From NCBI RefSeq assembly GCF_003148845.1, contig NZ_QGHA01000004.1, positions 186,001 to 250,000 of the forward strand: a stretch of DNA of 64,000 nucleotides. Reading direction: 5' to 3'. The translations under genes were made by a program, and so were the position numbers. Shown here in pieces: positions 17,681 to 26,551 of the stretch (position 1 is its first letter; each line of letters starts with the position of its first letter). The notes beneath the pieces were generated by a model that was not told where the DNA came from, searched no databases, and saw only the letters and a program-made list of their open reading frames with translations. Origin of the DNA: Mucilaginibacter oryzae (lineage in GTDB: Bacteria; Bacteroidota; Bacteroidia; Sphingobacteriales; Sphingobacteriaceae).

Positions 17681-19117
17681 TTACAGCGTTTGTTGCAGTA
17701 TGTCCGGGTAGTGCTGATGCACCTTTAATATCAATTCGCCGAATAAAGTATTGGCCCAGGCAAACCATTTGCGGGTAAAATCTTTGGCATCGTCTTTATT
17801 AAACGATTCGTGCATGAAGCCGGTACCGGCATGGGTGCTTTTAAGCCATTTTAAACACTGAACAATTTCGGCTTTATCGGTAGAGGTAATACCGCGCATG
17901 ATAATAGCCATCGGCCAGATATAGCCTATGCCTACGTGCGGACCGCCTATACCTTCGGCGGCGGTGCCCTTAAAATAATAAGGGTTGCTGTCGCTTAATA
18001 CAAATTTACGGGTGCTTTGATATAAGGGATCATCAACTTTAACCGAATCGAGATAAGGTAGGGCTAACAAACTGGGCACATTCGAGTCGTCCATAAACAA
18101 CTGGTTACCATAGCCGTCTACCTCAAAAGGAATCACCTGGCCAAATTTGGGGTGGTTACCTATAGCGTATTGTTTAAGTGCCGCCTGTACTTCTGAAGCC
18201 AAAGCTTTACAGGCATCTGCAGTAGCATTATCATGACCAATGGTGCTGTACATTTCGGCCATTTGGTTTAAGCTTGCTACCGCGAAATAGTTTGACGGGA
18301 TGAGGAACGGATAAATAGTGGCATCGTCTGACGGGCGGAAGATGGAACAGATCAGACCGACCGGTTTTACCGGGTTACCATAGCCTCGGTTAGGCGCGGT
18401 ATCGCTGGCGGTTTCTGTTTTACGTTGGAAAAAGTATGGTCCTTTGCCTTCTTTACGTTGTTGTTCTTTAAAAGTAGCGAGGATGATCTTTCCTGCTTTC
18501 TGCCAGTTTTCATCAAAGAAACCGGTATCGCCGCTTATTTTCCAATAATTGTAAGCCAACCTTACCGGGTAGCAAAGCGAATCGATTTCCCATTTACGTT
18601 CGTGCAGTTCGGCTTTCATATCGGTGCGGTCGCTATCCCACTCGCTGCCGGTTGGGCCTTCATTAAAGGCGTTGGCGTACGGATCGATGATTACGCATTT
18701 GGCCTGGCGGCTCAGTACGCCCTGGATCAGTTTTTTTAAGGCCGGATCATTTTTAATAAGCGGCAGGTAAGGCCAAACCTGTGCTGACGAATCGCGCATC
18801 CACATGGCGTTGATATCCCCGGTGATGACGAAGGTATCGGGCTTACCATCCTTTTCAGAATAGTTTACGGTGGTATCTAAAGTGTTGGGGTAGCAGTTTT
18901 CAAAAAGCCATGCCAGTTCAGGATCCTTGATATCGGCCTTAACTTTTTTGATCATCGCCTCAACCGCTTTACTGGTAAATTTACGATCGGCCGGTTTTGG
19001 GCGCTGGCTTTCAAAGGCCGGTGCAGCTAAAGAAGCAAATGCAGGAGTGATGCCTAAACCAATGCCGGCTGCGGCTACGCTGTTCATTTTTATAAAATTT
19101 CGTCTGCTTAATTTCAT
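17681..19117 (-). CDS. GH125 family exo-alpha-1,6-mannosidase, exported
   Basis: A 478-residue glycoside hydrolase. GH125 enzymes are metal-independent, inverting exo-alpha-1,6-mannosidases acting on N-glycan or mannan side chains. Family features are the block FVITGDINAMWMRDSSAQVWPYL split around residue 105, ANAFNEGPTGSEWDSDRTDM, ERKWEIDSLCYPVRLAYNYW, PSDDATIYPFLIPSNYFAV and the C-terminal THAGTGFMHESFNKDD. The N-terminus MKLSRRNFIKM with a hydrophobic run is a Tat-type signal peptide, so it is probably periplasmic. No sugar-uptake genes adjoin it. Confidence 0.92.
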   Translation of the reverse strand: MKLSRRNFIKMNSVAAAGIGLGITPAFASLAAPAFESQRPKPADRKFTSKAVEAMIKKVKADIKDPELAWLFENCYPNTLDTTVNYSEKDGKPDTFVITGDINAMWMRDSSAQVWPYLPLIKNDPALKKLIQGVLSRQAKCVIIDPYANAFNEGPTGSEWDSDRTDMKAELHERKWEIDSLCYPVRLAYNYWKISGDTGFFDENWQKAGKIILATFKEQQRKEGKGPYFFQRKTETASDTAPNRGYGNPVKPVGLICSIFRPSDDATIYPFLIPSNYFAVASLNQMAEMYSTIGHDNATADACKALASEVQAALKQYAIGNHPKFGQVIPFEVDGYGNQLFMDDSNVPSLLALPYLDSVKVDDPLYQSTRKFVLSDSNPYYFKGTAAEGIGGPHVGIGYIWPMAIIMRGITSTDKAEIVQCLKWLKSTHAGTGFMHESFNKDDAKDFTRKWFAWANTLFGELILKVHQHYPDILQQTL

Positions 19118-19383
19118 GGGTTTTGTAATGGTAGCTGTAAAAATAGAAAAGCGTTTTAGTTATACAAACAAGCTTGCTAAAATAATTTAGGAATAGTTTA
19201 ATCGGGGTTTTGGTGGATATTGTTAATGCGGGTTTTCACTTACCCTGCCGTTGTTGGTGTTGTCACCAACAACGCTAAAAAAAGCCAGGCGTTAAATTTA
19301 CACGAAGGGTTACGAATTTATATGCTTGTTTAAAATTCGTGTAATTCGATTCAATTGTATTGCCATGCAAAGCATCCGTGTGA

Positions 19384-19416
19384 AAATCAAAAAGCCCCAA
19401 ATTTCTTCGAGGCTTT
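19384..19416 (-). terminator. Duplicated terminator, distal copy
   Basis: On the minus strand AAAGCC-type arms (pairing 19391-19396 with 19411-19416) precede a T-rich stretch. It is the copy of the proximal terminator within the distal duplicated unit. Confidence 0.5.
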
Positions 19417-19599
19417 CATTATATCGTTGTTTGCAATTAGGCAATCTCCAATTTATTCCCTGCCGGTGTTGTGTTGTCACCAACAACTCTAAAACAAGCC
19501 AGGCCGGAAATTTACATGATGGGTCAGAATTTATGTGCTTGTTTAAAATTCGTGTAATTCGATTAAATTGTATTGCCACCATGCAAAGCATTCGTGTAA

Positions 19600-19633
19600 A
19601 AATCAAAAAGCCCCAAATTTCTTTGAGGCTTTC
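19600..19633 (-). terminator. Terminator of the alpha-oxoamine synthase gene
   Basis: Minus-strand hairpin pairing 19627-19632 with 19607-19612 (AAAGCC/GGCTTT extended by C/G pairs) followed by TTTTTGATTTTT, about 20 bases after the stop codon. Confidence 0.6.
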
Positions 19634-19652
19634 AATATATCGTTGTTTGCAA

Positions 19653-20897
19653 TTAAGCAATCTCCAATTTATTTTCTTTATAATAACCGGCTTTCAGTTT
19701 TTCGCCTATCGCGCTGTAAGCGTCAAGCGTGCGCTGCACATCTTCCAGGCTGTGCGATGCTGTTGGGATCAACCTTAATACGATCAGGCCTTTAGGGATC
19801 ACCGGATAAACTACTATCGAACAAAATATGCCATAGTTTTCACGAAGATCGCGGGTTAGGGCTGTAGCTTCAAACAAATCGCCTTTTAAAAACACCGGGG
19901 TAACCATGGTGTTTGAAGCGCCAAGGTCAAAGCCACGCTCCTTTAAACCTGATTGTAAGGCGTTAGCTATTAACCATAGTTTTTCGCGAAGCTCCGGTTG
20001 GTTTTTAAGCATCTCGAAGCGCTTTTTCAGGCCCAGTACCATAGGCATAGGTAATGCCTTGGCAAAAGTTTGTGAACGCATGTTGTAGCGCAGATAGTGG
20101 ATTATGTCCTGGTCTGCTGCTACGAAAGCGCCTATACCGGCCATTGATTTGGCAAAGGTGGCAAAGTAAACGTCAACCTCATCCATGCAGTCCTGCTCCT
20201 CGTGGGTGCCGGCACCGGTTTTACCCATGGTGCCAAAACCGTGGGCATCATCAACCAGTAAGCGGAAATTGAATTTCTTTTTAAGTGCGGCAACTTCTTT
20301 CAGTTTGCCCTGCGCGCCCGACATGCCGAAAACACCTTCGGTAATTAACAGGATGCCGCCGCCGGTTTGCTCGGTTAAGCGGGTTGCGCGTTCCAGCTGT
20401 TTTTCGCAGCTTTCGATATCATTATGCTGGTAAACAAAGCGTTTACCCATGTGTAAACGTACGCCATCAATAATACAGGCATGCGATTCGGCATCGTATA
20501 CAATCACGTCGTTCCTGTCAACCAGTGCGTCGATGATCGATACCATGCCCTGGTAGCCGTAGTTAAGCAGGAAGGCCGATTGCTTGCCTACAAATTTGGC
20601 TAAACCGTCTTCCAGTTCTTCGTGATGGATCGAATTGCCCGACATCATCCTTGCACCCATCGGGTATGCCATACCATAATCGGCAGCGGCTTTGGCGTCG
20701 GCCTCCCGCACTTCGGGATGGTTAGCCAGGCCAAGGTAGTTGTTAAGGCTCCAAACCAGATGTTCTTTACCTTTAAACTGCATGTGCGGACCAATTTCGC
20801 CCTCCAGTTTAGGGAAAGAAAAATAACCATGCGACCACTTCTGATGCTGACCTATCGGTCCACCCAGGCTTTTTGTTATTTTATCAAATAAATCCAA
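19653..20897 (-). CDS. Alpha-oxoamine synthase family PLP enzyme (KBL/AONS/SPT-like)
   Basis: A 414-residue PLP-dependent enzyme condensing an amino acid with an acyl-CoA, or a relative. Seen are NNYLGLANHPEV, the glycine-rich GARMMSGN, DAESHACIIDG, the PLP-binding VDDAHGFGTMG and the Schiff-base lysine in FATFAKSMAG. It differs clearly from canonical 2-amino-3-ketobutyrate ligase, BioF and bacterial serine palmitoyltransferase as I remember them, so I do not name the product. Serine palmitoyltransferase activity would fit a sphingolipid-making Sphingobacteriaceae cell. Its 3' end has been tandemly duplicated downstream. Confidence 0.75.
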   Translation of the reverse strand: MDLFDKITKSLGGPIGQHQKWSHGYFSFPKLEGEIGPHMQFKGKEHLVWSLNNYLGLANHPEVREADAKAAADYGMAYPMGARMMSGNSIHHEELEDGLAKFVGKQSAFLLNYGYQGMVSIIDALVDRNDVIVYDAESHACIIDGVRLHMGKRFVYQHNDIESCEKQLERATRLTEQTGGGILLITEGVFGMSGAQGKLKEVAALKKKFNFRLLVDDAHGFGTMGKTGAGTHEEQDCMDEVDVYFATFAKSMAGIGAFVAADQDIIHYLRYNMRSQTFAKALPMPMVLGLKKRFEMLKNQPELREKLWLIANALQSGLKERGFDLGASNTMVTPVFLKGDLFEATALTRDLRENYGIFCSIVVYPVIPKGLIVLRLIPTASHSLEDVQRTLDAYSAIGEKLKAGYYKENKLEIA

Positions 20898-20924
20898 AAC
20901 GAATTGTTTTTATAAAGTTAAATG

Positions 20925-20955
20925 CAAATATAGCCGTAAATACAAGTTCAAACAA
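20925..20955 (-). promoter_or_regulatory. Promoter of the alpha-oxoamine synthase gene
   Basis: Read on the minus strand, TTG (20955-20953), a 20-base spacer and TATATTTG (20932-20925) match the Bacteroidota consensus, 28 bases before the start codon. Confidence 0.6.
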
Positions 20956-20996
20956 TAGCTATAACTTTTTAGAATAGGTTATAACTTAAAGGGTTT

Positions 20997-21180
20997 AGAA
21001 TCAGGAAATCAAGAGGAAAGAGTCAAGGCATCGAGATTCAGGAATTAAGAAAATAAAAAAGAGACCAACTTTCGTTGATCTCCTATTCAATTATTATAAT
21101 TTTCTCTTGCTTTTTGAATCTTGATGTCCTGATTCTTTTACAAATCTTGTCTCCTGACTCTTATAGTCCTGATTCTATAA
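20997..21180. repeat. Word-palindrome (GAATCAGGA type) after ftsZ
   Basis: The left half reads GAATCAGGAAATCAAGA, AGAGTCAAGGC, GAGATTCAGGAATTAAGA. The right half reads the complements TCTTGC, GAATCTTGATGTCCTGATTC, TCTTGTCTCCTGACTC, GTCCTGATTC. The two halves face each other around the ftsZ terminator hairpin, extending it into a very long imperfect stem that ends at the ftsZ stop codon. Confidence 0.7.
21050..21082 (-). terminator. Terminator of the dcw cluster after ftsZ
   Basis: Minus-strand GAGATCAAC, loop GAAA, GTTGGTCTC followed by TTTTTT; one mismatch in a nine-pair stem. It sits at the centre of the larger palindrome. Confidence 0.8.
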
Positions 21181-22809
21181 TCAATCCGCGTTTCCGTGCA
21201 GATACGAATTATTATTCCTGATCTCTACGTTACCTTCGCTATCCTGGATCAATGAAAAGCGTGAAATCTGGCTTTCGTCGGATGCCGGGGTATCCTGCAA
21301 CGCTATTTCTTTGCGTTTATAGGCCGGTACGTTTTCCAGTTCCTGGATATTGCCGGTACGGAGCTTCATGCTCAGGTCTTTCAACCTCATAATGCGCTCA
21401 CGCGATTTTTTCAACTGCTCCTCTATCGATTCGTTGGTTTTGTTATCATCAGCGCCAACAGCCGGTTGCGGGGCAGGTGCGGGAGTTGGAACTGGCTCCG
21501 GCTCGGGCATACGCGGTTGTTCCCTTACAGGCGGCTGTTCGTAGTTAACGGGCTCGCTCATTTTAAAGGTGAAACCTACGGCATCCGGTTCATTGTCCTG
21601 CTCAGGTTCTTCTTCCTGCATCAGGTTGTGCCTTACTACGGCGGGTTCTTCCTGGCGGCTTCCTGCAAACATATCAAACAAACCGGCCTGCCTTGCATCT
21701 TCCTTAGCTTGTTGCTGTTTCATGTAAGGCTCGGCAGGGGCGTTGGCTTTAACGGGTTTAATAAACTCGTTAACCGGCTTGGCCTGCTGCGGCTCTTCGG
21801 GCACCAGCATCGAAACGATCTTTTTGTTGCTGTTTTCCTTTTCGCGCTCGTCCCTGGTTTGGAAGCCGGTAGCTATGATGGTAACGGATAGCTGGTCGCC
21901 CAAGTTTTCGTCCATACAGTTACCCCAGATCAGGTCGGCAGCCAGGCCGGCCTCTTCCTGGATGTAATCAGTAATGATGCTGATCTCATCCATAGTTACC
22001 TCTTTAAGGCCTGAGCTGATATTGAGTAAGATGTAACGTGCGCCTTCAATTTCGTTATCTTTCAACAATGGTGATGCCAGTGCGCCTTCCACCGCTTTCA
22101 GGGCACGGTTTTCACCATCAGCGCTGAAGCTGCCCATGATGGATACGCCGCTGTCTTTCATTACGGTGCGCACATCTTTAAAGTCAACGTTGATGTAGCC
22201 CGGCAAGGTAATGATCTCGGCTATGCCTTTGGCAGCTGTGGTCAAAATATTATCGGCCTGTGCAAATGCCGAACTCATGGTAAGGTTGCCAAAAATCTGG
22301 CGGAGCCTGTCGTTCGAGATTACCAGGAATGAATCAACGTATTTACGCAGCTCTTCCAGCCCGGCATCGGCCTGCATTTTACGGCGCTTGCCCTCAAATG
22401 AGAAAGGCGTTGTAACAATGCCCACCGTTAATATATCCATTTCGCGGGCTGCTTTGGCAATGATAGGGCTTGCGCCTGTACCCGTACCGCCGCCCATACC
22501 TGCTGTAATGAACAGCATTTTGGTATTGGCGCCCAGCATTTGTTTAATATCATCAATATTTTCAATAGCCGAATTTTTACCAACTTCGGGTATTGAGCCT
22601 GCCCCCATGCCCTCTGTTAAGCTGGCTCCCAATTGCACCTTGTTAGGTATAGGGCTAAGCTCCAATGCCTGGGCATCCGTGTTGCAAATTATAAAATCAA
22701 CACCGGTAATTCCTTGCCTGTACATATGGTTTACCGCGTTGCCACCACCACCGCCAACACCAATTACTTTGATGATAGACGATTTTTCTTTTAACATTTC
22801 AAAATGCAT
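21181..22809 (-). CDS. ftsZ: Cell division protein FtsZ
   Basis: Tubulin-like GTPase that polymerises into the division ring. The tubulin-type loop is GMGGGTGTGASP, preceded by the GVGGGGGNAVNHM nucleotide site; the T7 synergy loop contains NVDFKDVRTVMKDSG. The core ends near residue 325, after which comes a long variable linker rich in Pro, Glu and Gln (EPVPTPAPAPQPA) and a C-terminal segment, giving 542 residues, long for FtsZ but common in this phylum. The ATG at 22809 or one four codons later are both possible. It is the last dcw gene. Confidence 0.97.
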   Translation of the reverse strand: MHFEMLKEKSSIIKVIGVGGGGGNAVNHMYRQGITGVDFIICNTDAQALELSPIPNKVQLGASLTEGMGAGSIPEVGKNSAIENIDDIKQMLGANTKMLFITAGMGGGTGTGASPIIAKAAREMDILTVGIVTTPFSFEGKRRKMQADAGLEELRKYVDSFLVISNDRLRQIFGNLTMSSAFAQADNILTTAAKGIAEIITLPGYINVDFKDVRTVMKDSGVSIMGSFSADGENRALKAVEGALASPLLKDNEIEGARYILLNISSGLKEVTMDEISIITDYIQEEAGLAADLIWGNCMDENLGDQLSVTIIATGFQTRDEREKENSNKKIVSMLVPEEPQQAKPVNEFIKPVKANAPAEPYMKQQQAKEDARQAGLFDMFAGSRQEEPAVVRHNLMQEEEPEQDNEPDAVGFTFKMSEPVNYEQPPVREQPRMPEPEPVPTPAPAPQPAVGADDNKTNESIEEQLKKSRERIMRLKDLSMKLRTGNIQELENVPAYKRKEIALQDTPASDESQISRFSLIQDSEGNVEIRNNNSYLHGNAD

Positions 22810-22939
22810 AATCTTCGTTTTCAGCTATATGTAAATCAACCAACATTAGATTTTACCATTGTAATAATAATACTTTTTCAACAAGGTTTTTCCACATTTG
22901 TGAGCAATGTGTAAAAGTTTAACCGTTGTGAATAATTTA

Positions 22940-24283
22940 TTACTTCAAAAAGTCCTCATCCTTAATGTCATCCTTAATAAATGTGATGCTTTTTTTCAGC
23001 AGCCTGTCTAACAAGCCGCCTTCTTTATTTTTAGCATCGTATTTTGGCTTAACCGTTTTTACTTCGGCAGGCATTGCTTCATTCATGTATTCCATTTTCT
23101 GGATACCTTTTATCAGCAAACCAATACCGGTAGCAAAAGTCGGGCTTTGCAATTCTTCGTAAGTGCCTTTTGGCAATACTTCGTTTTTGGCCAGGTGCTC
23201 GGTAGGGTAGCCTACGCGGCAATCTAAACCGGTAACAAATTCTACCAGCTGGCGCAGGTGTTTTAATTGTGCGCCACCGCCTGTTATCACAATGCCGGCA
23301 ATCAGCTTTTTCTCATAGCCCGATGATTTGATTTCGTAGTAAACATGCTCTACAATTTCTTCCATACGGGCCTGGATCACGTAAGCCAGATTTTTAACCG
23401 AGATCTCTTTCGGTTCGCGGCCGCGTAAGCCGGGAACACAAACAATCTCGTTCTCTTTATTTTCATCAGCCAAGGCCGATCCGAACCTTACTTTCAGTTG
23501 CTCGGCAATGTTGCGCATTACCGAACAGCCTTCGCGGATATCTTCGGTTACGCTGTTACCGCCAAAAGGGATAACTGCTGTATGACGGATGATCCCTTCG
23601 TGAAAAATGGCCACATCGGTGGTACCGCCACCGATATCCACCAGTACCACACCTGCTTCTTTTTCTTCCTCGCTCAACACCGATTCGGAAGAAGCCAATG
23701 GCTCCAGGATCAGTTCCTGGCTTTCCAGGCCGGCTTTGTTAACACATTTTACAATGTTTTTAATAGCCGTTACCTGGCCTGAGATGATGTGGAAGTTAGC
23801 TTCCAGCCTCACACCGGCCATACCGATAGGATCTTTAATACCCGGTTCGTTATCCACCGTAAACTCCTGCGGCAATACATGGATGATCTCTTCGCCCGGA
23901 GGCATTACCAGGTTGTACATATCCTCAATCAGTTTATCAATGTCCTTGCGACCGATCTCTGTCTGCAGATCGCGGCGGGTTATTAAACCGCGGTGCTGCA
24001 GGCTTTTAATGTGCTGACCGGCAATACCCACGTTAACCACCCTGATCTCTACGTTTGATTGTGAACCGGCAATATCTACCGATTGCAGGATACCCTGTAC
24101 TGTTTTATCTATATTTGAAACCACGCCGCGTGTTACACCCGCAGATTCGGCTTTACCAATACCTAATACCTCAATTTTTCCGTTCCTGCTCCTTCGCCCT
24201 ACAATAGCGCATATCTTAGTAGTTCCGATATCCAATCCTACTACAATTGGCGAACTTTTTTCCTGAGTTGAGCTTTTGTCCAT
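22940..24283 (-). CDS. ftsA: Cell division protein FtsA
   Basis: Actin-like ATPase that tethers FtsZ filaments to the membrane and activates the divisome. Phosphate-1 motif GLDIGTTKICAIVG begins near residue 15, followed by the SHS2-type 1C domain, the phosphate-2 block VVLVDIGGGTTDVAIF and the adenosine motif GIVITGGGAQLKHL. The C-terminus ends in a basic-hydrophobic stretch (LLDRLLKKSITFI), which would serve as the membrane-targeting helix. 447 residues is normal. The stop of ftsQ is one base upstream of its start; ftsZ follows after 130 bases. Confidence 0.96.
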   Translation of the reverse strand: MDKSSTQEKSSPIVVGLDIGTTKICAIVGRRSRNGKIEVLGIGKAESAGVTRGVVSNIDKTVQGILQSVDIAGSQSNVEIRVVNVGIAGQHIKSLQHRGLITRRDLQTEIGRKDIDKLIEDMYNLVMPPGEEIIHVLPQEFTVDNEPGIKDPIGMAGVRLEANFHIISGQVTAIKNIVKCVNKAGLESQELILEPLASSESVLSEEEKEAGVVLVDIGGGTTDVAIFHEGIIRHTAVIPFGGNSVTEDIREGCSVMRNIAEQLKVRFGSALADENKENEIVCVPGLRGREPKEISVKNLAYVIQARMEEIVEHVYYEIKSSGYEKKLIAGIVITGGGAQLKHLRQLVEFVTGLDCRVGYPTEHLAKNEVLPKGTYEELQSPTFATGIGLLIKGIQKMEYMNEAMPAEVKTVKPKYDAKNKEGGLLDRLLKKSITFIKDDIKDEDFLK

Positions 24284-24284
24284 A

Positions 24285-25148
24285 TTACAATTTAATTTGA
24301 GATGTATCCTTCTTCATTTTATCCGAACCGGTTGTGGCGGCGCCCGCCGTTTTGGCCGAATCGGCTTTTATATTTTCATTTTTTATACCAATTACCTGGT
24401 TGGTGTATTTTACATTGATGATCCTGTAGGTATCCCAGCCTACGCGCGGCAGTACTTGTTTGTAAAATGCCTGCAGGTTATTCAATTTCTTACCCAGCGA
24501 ATCTGCATTCCCTATCAGGATCCTCTGGTTGCCCACCCGGGGAATCAGTTCGATCTCGCGGTTGGCGTTCACGTACATCTGCGCGATCTGCGCATCCCAA
24601 AGCGAATCCTTGCGGATATAATCTGCCGTTTTAAACAAATCCTTCGCCAGCCTTGTATGCAATGAGTCAACCCGGTTGGTAAACAACTCTTCAATAAAGC
24701 CATTGGCCACCAATACCCTTGCGGTAAAGTTTTGCGACAGGGGGATTTTTAAACCATGCTGATCTACATAAAAATCCATATCGTAATGGTTCATGATGCG
24801 CAGTATAGGCTGGCGCTGGCTAACCTCCACTTGCAGCACACCATCCATTTCGGCATAAACCTTGGCAAACTCAATGAACGGGTTCGCCTTTAACCTGTCT
24901 TCCAACGCCTGGATATCGATGTTTTTAATCTTCCTGCCTATCAACGATCTGCCTTCGGCCTCAATAATGTGATCAACCTCCTGCTTGTCGATAAAATACT
25001 GACCGCCCGGGATGCTCACATTTACGGCCTTACAAACCACATCCGCTTTTTTTGTTTCAATAAAACCCATCAGCACCACAAGGCCACCCAGGCATATTAC
25101 CCAGGCACAACCAATCAGCAGGCGCTTCCAAATGAGTTTTTTATTCAT
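24285..25148 (-). CDS. ftsQ: Cell division protein FtsQ/DivIB
   Basis: Bitopic membrane protein of the divisome that recruits FtsL and its partners. A short cytoplasmic N-terminus (MNKKLIWKRLL) leads to one helix (CAWVICLGGLVVLMGFI), then a periplasmic POTRA-like domain containing YFIDKQEVDHIIE, RSLIGRKIKNIDIQALEDRL and FIEFAKVY, and a beta domain ending near residue 260 with TNQVIGIK. A Lys/Thr-rich tail follows. 287 residues is typical for the phylum, where sequence conservation is low. Its start overlaps the murC stop by eight bases. Confidence 0.88.
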   Translation of the reverse strand: MNKKLIWKRLLIGCAWVICLGGLVVLMGFIETKKADVVCKAVNVSIPGGQYFIDKQEVDHIIEAEGRSLIGRKIKNIDIQALEDRLKANPFIEFAKVYAEMDGVLQVEVSQRQPILRIMNHYDMDFYVDQHGLKIPLSQNFTARVLVANGFIEELFTNRVDSLHTRLAKDLFKTADYIRKDSLWDAQIAQMYVNANREIELIPRVGNQRILIGNADSLGKKLNNLQAFYKQVLPRVGWDTYRIINVKYTNQVIGIKNENIKADSAKTAGAATTGSDKMKKDTSQIKL

Positions 25149-26499
25149 TGCTTAATACTTGTTTTAGCGGGTTTACCAGCGTATCAATATCACCGGCACC
25201 TACGGTTAACAACAGTTCGGGCTTTTCGGCAGCTATTGCGGCTACGGCGGCCTCTTTGCTTAATATTTTTTTGTTGGTTAAATGCATACGGTTAAGCAGC
25301 ATTTGCGAGTTAACGCCTTCAATGGGCAGCTCGCGCGCCGGGTAAATTTCCAGCAATATCAGCTCGTCAACCATATCCAGCACTTCGGCAAAGCCATCGG
25401 CAAAATCGCGGGTGCGGGTGTACAGGTGCGGCTGAAAAATAGCTGTTAACTTTTTAGCCGGATATAACCTTTTTATGGATGAAATGCAGGCCCTCAACTC
25501 TTCGGGGTGATGAGCATAATCATCTATGTAAATATGCTTTGGCGTTTTAACAATGTATTCAAACCTGCGTTTAACCCCTCTGAATGATGCCAGCGCGGCC
25601 TTGATATTATCCGGAGATACCTTCAGTTTCAATACCGCTTCAATAGCCGCTACCGCGTTTTCAATATTATGGGTACCGGCAATGCCCATCCTGATATCGG
25701 TAATGTTTACCGCGGCACTGTTGTAATCAAAATAAAAGTCGCCGTCAATAATCCTTACATTTGATGCATACGCGTCGGCTTTTTCATCTTCAAAAGCGTA
25801 GGTATAACCGGCATCCAAAGGCAAACCGTTTTTATGTACCAGCGTTCCGCCGGGTTTGATCTGCGAAGCAAATAATCTGAACGACTCAGTTAAATGCGCA
25901 TGATCGCCGTAGATATCCAAATGATCGGCATCCATCGAGGTGATGATGGCTACGTCAGGGTACAGCGTTAAAAATGAACGGTCGTACTCATCGGCCTCAA
26001 CCACCATTACATTGTTGCTGCCATACAGTACATTGGTTTGATAGTTTGATGAAATGCCACCTAAAAACGCGGAGCAATCATTTCCCGAAGCCTTCAGCAA
26101 ATGTGCCACCATGGTTGATGTGGTGGTTTTGCCATGCGTACCCGCTACCGCGATGGTATAAGAACTTTTGCTGATCAACCCTAAAACCTGCGAACGCTTG
26201 TACAACTCGAACCCGTGGTTTTTAAAGTAGTTAACAATATTTGAATCTTTTGGTACTGCCGGCGTATAAATAATCAGTGTATCATTACAAGGCTCCTGGA
26301 AACTCATGGGAATGTATTCTGCCTGATCTTCAAAAACTATCCGGATCCCCTCGTTGTGCAGCTGGCTGGTTAATTCGGTTTCTGTTTTATCGTATCCGCA
26401 AACAATACAACCCAAATGATGGAAATAGCGTGCCAGGCCGCTCATGCCGATGCCGCCTATGCCAATGAGGTAAACCCTTTTTATATCGTGCAGTTCCAT
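25141..26499 (-). CDS. murC: UDP-N-acetylmuramate--L-alanine ligase
   Basis: Adds L-alanine to UDP-MurNAc with ATP, the first peptide step of peptidoglycan synthesis. The N-terminal UDP-binding loop is GIGGIGMSGLAR, the ATP P-loop is AGTHGKTTT, and VVEADEYDRSF with ITSMDADHLDIYGD are Mur ligase signatures; DDYAHHPEELRA and QPHLYTRTRDF identify MurC. 452 residues. murG lies upstream across a hairpin-forming spacer and ftsQ overlaps downstream. No murB or ddl gene separates murC from ftsQ, unlike the E. coli order. Confidence 0.97.
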   Translation of the reverse strand: MELHDIKRVYLIGIGGIGMSGLARYFHHLGCIVCGYDKTETELTSQLHNEGIRIVFEDQAEYIPMSFQEPCNDTLIIYTPAVPKDSNIVNYFKNHGFELYKRSQVLGLISKSSYTIAVAGTHGKTTTSTMVAHLLKASGNDCSAFLGGISSNYQTNVLYGSNNVMVVEADEYDRSFLTLYPDVAIITSMDADHLDIYGDHAHLTESFRLFASQIKPGGTLVHKNGLPLDAGYTYAFEDEKADAYASNVRIIDGDFYFDYNSAAVNITDIRMGIAGTHNIENAVAAIEAVLKLKVSPDNIKAALASFRGVKRRFEYIVKTPKHIYIDDYAHHPEELRACISSIKRLYPAKKLTAIFQPHLYTRTRDFADGFAEVLDMVDELILLEIYPARELPIEGVNSQMLLNRMHLTNKKILSKEAAVAAIAAEKPELLLTVGAGDIDTLVNPLKQVLSNE

Positions 26500-26512
26500 T
26501 TTCCTTTGGTTT

Positions 26513-26545
26513 AAAAAGGTGTTCCTCCCTTACAGGAGGAGCACC
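26513..26545 (-). terminator. Intercistronic hairpin with T run between murG and murC
   Basis: Minus strand: GGTGCTCCTCC and GGAGGAACACC pair through ten of eleven positions around a six-base loop and are followed by TTTTT. It has terminator form but sits inside the dcw cluster, 13 bases before murC, so it is more likely a partial terminator or processing and stability element. The right arm carries GGAGGA, which the stem would hide. Confidence 0.6.
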
Positions 26546-26551
26546 ATCATT

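Larger units (their letters stand above)
19243..19673. repeat. Tandem duplication of a gene 3' end, terminator and REP-like unit
   Basis: Two imperfect copies, 19243-19457 and 19458-19673, are offset by about 216 bases. Each holds a GTTGTTGGTG-family unit (19247-19273; degenerate at 19462-19487), a shared AT-rich middle and a terminator hairpin. The second copy contains the real last codons of the oxoamine synthase gene (NKLEIA and stop). The first copy keeps a vestige that still reads NKLEIA and stop on the minus strand. Divergence is roughly one base in ten. This fills most of the 535-base gap between 19118 and 19652; 19118-19242 shows nothing else. Confidence 0.85.

Noticed and set aside
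19326..19795. Overlapping plus-strand open frames with internal similarity
   Set aside because: They come from the 216-base tandem duplication and run antisense into the oxoamine synthase gene; no family similarity, no initiation context.
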